Shown: positions 17,571-24,154 of the stretch, one piece after another
How the letters are laid out: each line of letters opens with the position of its first letter
How positions within the stretch are numbered: position 1 is the stretch's first letter
From: Hufsiella ginkgonis
GTDB lineage: Bacteria; Bacteroidota; Bacteroidia; Sphingobacteriales; Sphingobacteriaceae
Reading direction: 5' to 3'
Assembly (NCBI RefSeq): GCF_009834915.1
Contig: NZ_WVHS01000001.1
Span: 1,488,001-1,552,000 of the forward strand
Length of the DNA stretch: 64,000 nt
Translations under genes and position numbers: made by a program
Notes under the pieces: generated by a model
Databases searched by the model: none
Seen by the model: the letters and a program-made list of their open reading frames with translations, nothing else
What the model was told of the DNA's origin: nothing

Positions 17571-18443
17571 ATGAAACCCCAGCTCCTCAAGATCTCTCCC
17601 GGCCCCGCGCAATCCTTTAGCGTACGGCAGGACCTGATGCCTATTAATAACAGGTGGCATTACCACCCGGAGGTTGAACTGATCCACATTAAAGAGGGCG
17701 ACGGCACGCGTTTCGTGGGCGATAATATCAGCGTTTTTCACCCAGACGACCTGCTGATGATCGGTACACAACTGCCCCACTATTTCCGGTTCGACGATGC
17801 GTATTATAAAACGGATTCGGGTACCCGGGCCGACGTGCGGGTGTCACACTTCACCGAGAACTTTTGGGGAGATCACTTTTTGAACCTTCCGGAGAACAAG
17901 CCCATTAAAACGGTGCTCGAAAAATCACGGTACGGGTTGCTTATAACCGGCGATACCAAACGGCAGGTGGTAGAGCTGCTGGATAAAATGCTGCATTCCG
18001 AAGGACCGGAGCGTGTGCTAAACCTGATCCGGATCCTAATAGCGGTGTCGAAAGGTAATGATGTGAGCACCATATCATCCATCGGCTTTAAAAACAAATT
18101 CGAAGAATCTGAAAAAGAACGGATTAACGAGATCTACGAATACTCGATGGCTAACTTTAAGCGTAAGATCCAGCTGGAGGAAATTGCCGCAATTGCCGGG
18201 ATCAGCCCGAATTCCTTTTGCCGCTACTTTAAACTGCGTACCCGAAAAACTTATTCCCAGTTCCTCATAGAGATCAAAGTAGGGCACGCCTGCCGCCTGC
18301 TGATAGACAACCGGTTGAGCATTAAACAATTGTGTTATGAGAGCGGCTTTAACAACTTCGCCAGTTTTCACAAATATTTTAAGATCATCACCGGCAAGAG
18401 CCCGTTAAATTACCAGCGGGAGTTTATCAATGGCAGAAATTAA
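17571..18443 (+). CDS. AraC-family transcriptional regulator
   Basis: A 290-aa DNA-binding protein with an N-terminal cupin-like sensing domain (about 15-150; NNRWHYHPEVELIHIKEGDG) and a C-terminal double helix-turn-helix (about 190-288; IQLEEIAAIAGISPNSFCRYFK and NFASFHKYFKIITGKSPLNYQ). The cupin-plus-HTH arrangement is that of sugar-responsive AraC proteins. It stands directly before the mutarotase/dehydrogenase/hydrolase genes and is the likely local regulator of them, which is inference from position. Confidence 0.93.
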   Translation: MKPQLLKISPGPAQSFSVRQDLMPINNRWHYHPEVELIHIKEGDGTRFVGDNISVFHPDDLLMIGTQLPHYFRFDDAYYKTDSGTRADVRVSHFTENFWGDHFLNLPENKPIKTVLEKSRYGLLITGDTKRQVVELLDKMLHSEGPERVLNLIRILIAVSKGNDVSTISSIGFKNKFEESEKERINEIYEYSMANFKRKIQLEEIAAIAGISPNSFCRYFKLRTRKTYSQFLIEIKVGHACRLLIDNRLSIKQLCYESGFNNFASFHKYFKIITGKSPLNYQREFINGRN

Positions 18444-18454
18444 TTAATATTGGC

Positions 18455-18520
18455 CGGTCAGCCACAGTCATCAGCCTCGTTTAAGGCGCCAGGTATGACT
18501 GAAAACCGACCGCTGACAAC
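18455..18520. repeat. Degenerate heptad-repeat remnant
   Basis: GGTCAGC and ATCAGCC near 18456-18476 and an opposite-facing CGCTGACAACC near 18511-18521 resemble decayed copies of the heptad arrays found elsewhere, again as an inverted pair around a short core. The match is weak. Confidence 0.3.
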
Positions 18521-18528
18521 CAAGAAAA

Positions 18529-18858
18529 ATGAAACGATATTGTTTAGCGCTCGACCTGGTAGACGACCCGGCTTTAATTGCCGAGTACGAGGATTACCAC
18601 CAGGCGATCTGGCCCGAGATCAGGAAAAGCATCCTGGATGCCGGGATCACTAACATGGAGATCTACCGCATTGCTACCCGGCTGTTTATGATCATGGATA
18701 CCGACGAAACGTTCGACCCCGTACGTAAACAGGAAGCAGATGCCGCCAACCCCAGCGTGGCAGAGTGGGAGCAACTGATGTGGAAATACCAGCAGGCGCT
18801 TCCGCAAGCCAAGTCGGGCGAAAAGTGGCTGATGATGGATAAAATATTTCAACTATGA
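18529..18858 (+). CDS. L-rhamnose/L-fucose mutarotase family protein
   Basis: Small cytoplasmic protein (109 aa) of the RhaM (DUF718) family, which interconverts alpha and beta anomers of L-rhamnose or related 6-deoxy sugars. Motifs: start MKRYCLALDLVDD, EYEDYHQAIWPEI with the family His, and ITNMEIYRIATRLFMIMDT; C-terminal WEQLMWKYQQALP. The TGA stop overlaps the ATG of the dehydrogenase gene (ATGA), which means translational coupling. Neighbours suggest that the sugar is L-fucose or L-rhamnose that goes through oxidative breakdown. Confidence 0.9.
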   Translation: MKRYCLALDLVDDPALIAEYEDYHQAIWPEIRKSILDAGITNMEIYRIATRLFMIMDTDETFDPVRKQEADAANPSVAEWEQLMWKYQQALPQAKSGEKWLMMDKIFQL

Positions 18859-19625
18859 CCTTATTCAGTTTAGCAAAAAAATCCGCGGTGATCACCGGTG
18901 GCGGAAGCGGGATCGGCCGTGCCATTTCGTCGTTGTTTGCCAGCCAGGGCGCCCGTGTTCATATTATCGAGCTGAATGCCGATGCGGCCGCGCAAACGGT
19001 AAACGAGATCGTAGCAGCCGGCGGGGCCGCCAAAGCATACAGCTGCGACGTAAGTAACCAGGAACAGGTTCTTGCTATTTTTAACGAGATAGGAAATGCG
19101 GATATCCTGGTAAATAACGCCGGGGTGGCGCATGTAGGTAAGGTGGAGAATACCTCGGAAGCTGATTTTACCCGCATCTTTAACATTAACGTAAAGGGCG
19201 CCTATAACTGCCTCTATGCGGCGCTTCCGCGAATGCGCGAGCAGGGTGGCGGTATTGTGCTGAACATGGCTTCGATCGCGGCCCTGGTGGGTATTACCGA
19301 CCGGTTTGCCTATTCCATGAGCAAAGGCGCTATTTATGCCATGACGATGTCTGTGGCACGCGACTATTTACATGACAAGATCCGCTGCAACAGCATTTCG
19401 CCCGCCAGGGTGCATACCCCGTTCGTAGATGGCTTTATCGCGAAAAATTACCCCGGGCAGGAAGAAGCGATCTTTGAGAAACTGTCGAAAAGCCAGCCGA
19501 TCGGCCGGATGGGAAATCCTTCCGAGATCGCCTCCCTGGCCCTGTATCTTTGTTCTGATGAAGCGGGCTTCATTACCGGCTGCGATTACCCGATCGATGG
19601 CGGATTTGTAAAACTAAACAACTAA
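18855..19625 (+). CDS. Short-chain dehydrogenase/reductase (probable 2-keto-3-deoxy-L-fuconate/rhamnonate dehydrogenase)
   Basis: Cytoplasmic NAD(P)-dependent oxidoreductase (256 aa) of the classical SDR family. Cofactor motif TGGGSGIGRA (about 13-22), NNAG (NILVNNAGV region near 90), Ser in LNMASIAALVG, catalytic YSMSKGA (Tyr and Lys), and a C-terminal GCDYPIDGGF typical of classical SDRs. Starts inside the mutarotase stop codon and is followed 10 bases later by an FAH-family hydrolase gene. This pairing suggests oxidation of 2-keto-3-deoxy-L-fuconate (or the rhamnonate epimer) to the 2,4-diketo acid; the specific substrate is inference. Confidence 0.88.
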   Translation: MTLFSLAKKSAVITGGGSGIGRAISSLFASQGARVHIIELNADAAAQTVNEIVAAGGAAKAYSCDVSNQEQVLAIFNEIGNADILVNNAGVAHVGKVENTSEADFTRIFNINVKGAYNCLYAALPRMREQGGGIVLNMASIAALVGITDRFAYSMSKGAIYAMTMSVARDYLHDKIRCNSISPARVHTPFVDGFIAKNYPGQEEAIFEKLSKSQPIGRMGNPSEIASLALYLCSDEAGFITGCDYPIDGGFVKLNN

Positions 19626-19635
19626 TATAGTACAC

Positions 19636-20490
19636 ATGAAACTGATACGATGGGGTCAGCCGGGGCAGGAAAAAACCGGTGTGATCATAAACGGCGTAAA
19701 GCTGGATACTTCCGCTTTTGGCGAAGACTATAACGAACAATTCTTTGAAACAGGCGGCCTCGGGCGCCTAAGCGCTTTTGTTGCCGGAAACGAAGGGCGG
19801 TTACCTGCCATAGACGATGGTGAACGGCTGGGATCGCCCATTGCGCGTCCGTCCAAGATCATCTGTATCGGGCTGAACTATGCCGACCATGCGCGGGAAA
19901 CCAATGCGCCAATCCCCGCAGAGCCCGTGGTGTTCATGAAGGCTACAAGCTCGCTGACCGGCCCCTTCGATAACATCGTGATCCCTAAAAACTCGGTTAA
20001 AACCGACTGGGAAGTGGAGCTGGCGGTAGTGATCGCAAAAAAAGCGAGCTATGTAGAAGAGGCAGACACGGCAGGCTTTATCGCGGGCTATGTATTGCAT
20101 AACGACGTATCGGAGCGTGAGTTCCAGCTGGAGCGTAATGGCACCTGGGATAAGGGAAAAGGTTGTGATACTTTCGCTCCGCTTGGCCCGTTCATGGCTA
20201 CGGCCGACGAAATAAGCGACCCGGACAACCTTCGCCTCTGGCTTACCGTGAACGGCGAGAAGATGCAGGACGGTAATACATCGAACTTTATTTTTAACGT
20301 GCCATACTTGATCTCCTATTTAAGCCGGTTTATGACGTTGCTGCCGGGTGATGTGATCTCTACCGGAACTCCGGCAGGCGTAGGCCTCGGTTTTAAGCCG
20401 CCGGTCTATTTAAAAGCGGGCGATGTGGTGGAGCTTGGGATCGACGGGTTGGGAACATCGAGGCAGGAAGTGGTGGCGTACGGATCTTAA
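19636..20490 (+). CDS. Fumarylacetoacetate hydrolase family protein (probable diketo-deoxy sugar acid hydrolase)
   Basis: Cytoplasmic metal-dependent C-C bond hydrolase (284 aa). An N-terminal RRM-like part precedes the FAH domain, with KIICIGLNYADHARE, the metal-binding ELAVVI (Glu-x-Glu region DWEVELAVV), GYVLHNDVSERE, and C-terminal STGTPAGVGLG. The GKGCDTFAPLGPF segment matches the branch that includes 2,4-diketo-3-deoxy-L-fuconate and -L-rhamnonate hydrolases, which give pyruvate and lactate. Its position after the mutarotase and dehydrogenase supports this. A dehydratase and lactonase needed upstream in the pathway are not here. Confidence 0.88.
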   Translation: MKLIRWGQPGQEKTGVIINGVKLDTSAFGEDYNEQFFETGGLGRLSAFVAGNEGRLPAIDDGERLGSPIARPSKIICIGLNYADHARETNAPIPAEPVVFMKATSSLTGPFDNIVIPKNSVKTDWEVELAVVIAKKASYVEEADTAGFIAGYVLHNDVSEREFQLERNGTWDKGKGCDTFAPLGPFMATADEISDPDNLRLWLTVNGEKMQDGNTSNFIFNVPYLISYLSRFMTLLPGDVISTGTPAGVGLGFKPPVYLKAGDVVELGIDGLGTSRQEVVAYGS

Positions 20491-20530
20491 AGATTTTTTG
20501 CTACCTTAACCCCATATAATTAACTCGATT

Positions 20531-21094
20531 ATGAAAATATTTAAGAAGAATCAGGGCCGTATCGCCCTGGTATGTATGCTGTTCACGGCGGTTTTTGCGG
20601 GTGAAGCCAGCGCGCAGAAAGCGCCTGCGAGCCCGCCGGCCAAAGATTCGGTGGTTATCGGTGGAAAAGTGATCTCGGTAAAATATGCCGCCCCTTCAGT
20701 AAAAGGCCGTGATATTTTCGGCGCCGGTGGCTTGCTCTCCAGGGAAAAGAACTTCCCTGTTTGGCGTGCGGGCGCCAACTCGGCCACTACTTTCCACACC
20801 GATGCGGATCTCGAGATCGGGGGATTAAGTGTTCCGAAAGGCGACTATACCCTGTATGTTTCGCTCGTTGACCCGCAGCACTGGGAGCTCATCATTAATA
20901 AACAACTTGGCCAATGGGGCTTAACCTACGATCAGGCACAGGACCTTGGCCGCGTGAAAATGACCATGGGTAAAATTGACCCGCCCGTTGAAGTACTGTT
21001 CTATAAGCTTACACTCCCCCAGCCCAATAAGGTGAAAATTGCACTTACATGGGAGAAAATGACGGCGTCTGTAGACGTAAAAGTTAAGAAGTAG
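20531..21094 (+). CDS. DUF2911 exported protein
   Basis: A 187-aa protein with a signal peptide (cleavage probably near ASAQK, residue 28) and one DUF2911 domain: VIGGKVISVKYAAPSVKGR, VWRAGANSATTFHTDADLEIGG and PKGDYTLYVSL. The family is common in Bacteroidota and has no assigned function; the fold looks all-beta. It lies 40 bases after the hydrolase gene and may be in the same transcript, but a shared role is not evident. A GGGGAAA/TTTCCCC hairpin (21100-21118) follows. Confidence 0.85.
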   Translation: MKIFKKNQGRIALVCMLFTAVFAGEASAQKAPASPPAKDSVVIGGKVISVKYAAPSVKGRDIFGAGGLLSREKNFPVWRAGANSATTFHTDADLEIGGLSVPKGDYTLYVSLVDPQHWELIINKQLGQWGLTYDQAQDLGRVKMTMGKIDPPVEVLFYKLTLPQPNKVKIALTWEKMTASVDVKVKK

Positions 21095-21166
21095 GAAAAG
21101 GGGAAATATTTTTTCCCCCCTGCAACTTTTCTCCTTTCCGGGAGTCTTCTTCTAAAATCACTTTTG

Positions 21167-23602
21167 ATGAAAACGAATCGGTTTAAAAGGATCGCCGTGC
21201 TTATATATGTAAGCACTTACATAAATATCGGTTTTGCGCAGACGGGCCCCTTCACTATTAAAGGCAGAATGGTTGCGGAGAAGAAGATCAGCTTTAAAGA
21301 AGTAACGCTGCAGTTGGTCAGGGCCGCTGATTCGGCGCTGGTTAAGACGGATATCGCGGATGAATCCGGGAATTTCGCGTTCGAGCTGGTCCCTGCCGGC
21401 GATTACCGGGTGCGGATCTCACATATCGGGCTGCAAACCTATCGCTCTGCGGTGGTGAATGCGGCCAAAGCCGACCTGGGCACCATCCAGTTGCGGGAGC
21501 GTACCAGCGAGTTAAAGGAGGTGGCCATCACGGGGCAGAAGCCGTTCATCCAGCAGCAATTTGATAAAACGGTGCTGAACGTAGAAAGCAGTATCGTGTC
21601 TGCCGGGAGCACCGCTATGGAAGTGCTGGAAAAGGCGCCGGGAATTACCGTAGACCAGAACGATAACATTAAAATGCGGGGCAGGCAGGGGGTGCAGGTA
21701 ATGATCGACGGGAAACTGGTGCCCATGTCGGGCGCAGAGCTGGCGACCATGCTGCGGGGCATGTCGAGCAACGCCATCGAGAAGATCGAGCTGGTGACCA
21801 ATCCTTCTGCCCGGTATGATGCTTCGGGTAATTCGGGAATCATTGATATCAGGTTAAAAAAGGACAAGCGCAACGGCACGAACGGAAGCTTGTCGGCCTC
21901 CCTTTTACAGGGAAAATACAACAAAGCCAATTCCGGGTTGACATTGAATCACCGTAATAAGAAAGTGAACCTGTTCGGATCGTACAATTACATCTTTCGG
22001 CGCGAGTTTACCGACCTGGCCATTTACCGCGATTTTGACGAATCCGGGAATTTTACGGGCGCCGACGACCAGGCCAATTACTTTAAAGCGCGGTACAACA
22101 CCCACAACTACCGGGCGGGGCTCGATTATAACGTATCGGCTAAGACCACCGTTGGGTTTACTGCCAACGGATTTAACCTCAACATAGACCGTAACGGCGA
22201 TAACCAGTCTACGCGCATAAACGCGCAGCATACAGCGTCATCGTACGCGCATACCGCTTCTAACAGCACAAACGGGCGGTTTAACCCGGGTCTTAACCTT
22301 AACCTCCGCCAGCGGCTGGACCAGGCGGGTAAGAAAGAGCTTTCGGTCGACCTGGATTATGCACGTTACAATACCAACGATGACCAGAACTATGTAACCA
22401 CGTACCGTACGGCGGCCAACACGCAGGAAAAGCCCGACTACCATTTGTATGGCGACCTGCACGGTCACCTCAGCATACGGTCGGCAAAAGCCGATTACGC
22501 TCAACCCCTTAATAAAACGGCGCGCCTGGAAGCCGGCTTAAAAAGCAGTTGGGTAAGCGCCGATAATAACCTTTCCTTTTATGACCGCAGCAACGGCAAC
22601 AATATATTAGATATGTCGAAAAGCAACCATTTTTTATACCAGGAGAATATCAATGCCGCCTACGTCAATATCTCTTCGCAGCAAAAGAAATGGACGCTGC
22701 AGGGAGGTTTGCGTATAGAGAATACCAATTCGGAGGGCGAGCAGCTAAACGGGGGCGATTCCTTCGACCGCTCGTACGTACAGTTGTTCCCAAGCGGGTA
22801 TGCGGGCTACAAGTTTAACAATAAACACGAACTGGGTATTTCGGTAAGCCGCAGGATTAACCGGCCTACTTACAACCAGCTTAACCCGTTTAAGTACTAC
22901 ATTAACGCCAGCACCTATAATTCCGGCAATCCTTTCCTCAAGCCAGAGCTCACTTATTCGGTGGAGGTTACACATACCATTAACCAAAGTATTACCACGA
23001 AGTATAGCTACAGCCACACTACCGACAATATGATCTCGGTATTGTCGCCGGATAAATCGCAGGCAAACCTGGTGATCCAGACCGACCGGAACCTTGCCAG
23101 CCTCAACTATTATGGGGTGAGCGTGTCTGCACCGGTGCACCCCGCTCCCTGGCTTACCAGTACCAACAACCTCAATTTTTATTACGGGCTTTACAGCGGC
23201 AACCTGGTAAATACCCATCTGCACAGCGGCACGCCAACATTCGGTATTAATAGCAGCAATGCCATTACCATAAACGCTGGCCTCACGGCCGAAGTGGCGG
23301 GTGTTTACCAGACCAAAGAAGTGTATGCCTTTATGACCGTGCGGCCCATCTGGTCGGTTTCGGCGGGATTACAGCAACAATTATGGAACAGGAAGGCCAG
23401 TGTGAAGCTAAACCTGGCCGACGTTTTTTATACCAGTAAAACGAGGGCGGTTACCCGTTCCACCGGCTATGTAGAAAACTTTTACCAGCAGCGCGATTCG
23501 CGCGTAGCAACGCTTAACTTTACCTACCGGTTCGGGCGCAGCCCATCGTCGGCACCGCGGAGAGTTTCCGGCGCCGAAGACGAGAAAAGAAGAGCCGGCT
23601 GA
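21167..23602 (+). CDS. TonB-dependent-receptor-like outer membrane beta-barrel protein
   Basis: Exported 811-aa outer-membrane protein. Signal peptide ending near GFAQT, a carboxypeptidase-regulatory-like beta domain (about 28-110), a plug-like region (LEKAPGITVDQNDNIKMRGR ... NPSARYDASGNSGIIDIRLKK, about 145-235) and a large barrel of the OMP_b-brl_3 type ending VATLNFTYRFGR. ATG 21167 is preferred to the TTG one codon earlier. After the last strand there is a charged tail of about 20 residues. No SusD partner follows; a MarR regulator gene starts 4 bases later, suggesting co-transcription. The transported ligand is unknown. Confidence 0.9.
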   Translation: MKTNRFKRIAVLIYVSTYINIGFAQTGPFTIKGRMVAEKKISFKEVTLQLVRAADSALVKTDIADESGNFAFELVPAGDYRVRISHIGLQTYRSAVVNAAKADLGTIQLRERTSELKEVAITGQKPFIQQQFDKTVLNVESSIVSAGSTAMEVLEKAPGITVDQNDNIKMRGRQGVQVMIDGKLVPMSGAELATMLRGMSSNAIEKIELVTNPSARYDASGNSGIIDIRLKKDKRNGTNGSLSASLLQGKYNKANSGLTLNHRNKKVNLFGSYNYIFRREFTDLAIYRDFDESGNFTGADDQANYFKARYNTHNYRAGLDYNVSAKTTVGFTANGFNLNIDRNGDNQSTRINAQHTASSYAHTASNSTNGRFNPGLNLNLRQRLDQAGKKELSVDLDYARYNTNDDQNYVTTYRTAANTQEKPDYHLYGDLHGHLSIRSAKADYAQPLNKTARLEAGLKSSWVSADNNLSFYDRSNGNNILDMSKSNHFLYQENINAAYVNISSQQKKWTLQGGLRIENTNSEGEQLNGGDSFDRSYVQLFPSGYAGYKFNNKHELGISVSRRINRPTYNQLNPFKYYINASTYNSGNPFLKPELTYSVEVTHTINQSITTKYSYSHTTDNMISVLSPDKSQANLVIQTDRNLASLNYYGVSVSAPVHPAPWLTSTNNLNFYYGLYSGNLVNTHLHSGTPTFGINSSNAITINAGLTAEVAGVYQTKEVYAFMTVRPIWSVSAGLQQQLWNRKASVKLNLADVFYTSKTRAVTRSTGYVENFYQQRDSRVATLNFTYRFGRSPSSAPRRVSGAEDEKRRAG

Positions 23603-23605
23603 CAT

Positions 23606-24088
23606 ATGGATTTTATCAACAGCCTGGGTGCTTTAGCGTTAGCAACAAGGCTTAAGCGTTTGAGCGACAAGCTTGGCCAGGACGTGAGCCGCGTGTACAA
23701 AGAACAGAACCTGGATTTTGAGTCCAGGTGGTTCCTCGTGATGGCTTTGCTGGAGAAGAAAGGCACGTTATCTGTGGTGGAGATCTCGGACTCATTAAAG
23801 CTGAGCCACCCGGCTATCGTACAATTTACGGCGCAGATGCATGAGCGCGGCCTGATCGTTTCTGTTTACGACCAGTTCGACGCCCGCAAGCGCCTGATCT
23901 CTCTTTCTGACGAAGGAAAGCAGCTGATGACGAAATTGAAGCCGTTACTTGCCATCATTAAAGAACAGAACGAGGCCTGGCTGAGTGAGGCCGGAAGCGA
24001 TTTCCTGGCATTGATCTCGCGGCTGGAAGATTCGCTCGGGTTTAAAAGCATGTATGAGCGTGTAACGGGGGCGATCAACCAGGAGTAA
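23606..24088 (+). CDS. MarR-family transcriptional regulator
   Basis: A 160-aa winged-helix DNA-binding protein. The recognition part is visible as SVVEISDSLKLSHPAIVQFTAQMHERGLI (helix-turn-helix, about 52-80) followed by the wing sequence SVYDQFDARKRLISLSDEG with the conserved Asp-x-Arg. Helices at both ends would form the dimer interface. It begins 4 bases after the receptor gene and so is likely to control or be controlled with it; the effector is unknown. It ends at a strong bidirectional terminator. Confidence 0.92.
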   Translation: MDFINSLGALALATRLKRLSDKLGQDVSRVYKEQNLDFESRWFLVMALLEKKGTLSVVEISDSLKLSHPAIVQFTAQMHERGLIVSVYDQFDARKRLISLSDEGKQLMTKLKPLLAIIKEQNEAWLSEAGSDFLALISRLEDSLGFKSMYERVTGAINQE

Positions 24089-24102
24089 TATTGGTCCATA
24101 AA

Positions 24103-24139
24103 AAAATGCGGCTGTCTCCGAAAGTGACAGCCGCATTTT
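24103..24139. terminator. Bidirectional terminator between marR-type gene and barrel gene
   Basis: AAAATGCGGCTGTC (24103-24116) pairs perfectly with GACAGCCGCATTTT (24126-24139) around a 9-base loop. T tracts are present on both strands, so it serves the + strand regulator gene and the - strand barrel gene ending at 24155. Confidence 0.9.
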
Positions 24140-24154
24140 ATTTCCGGTCCTGAT

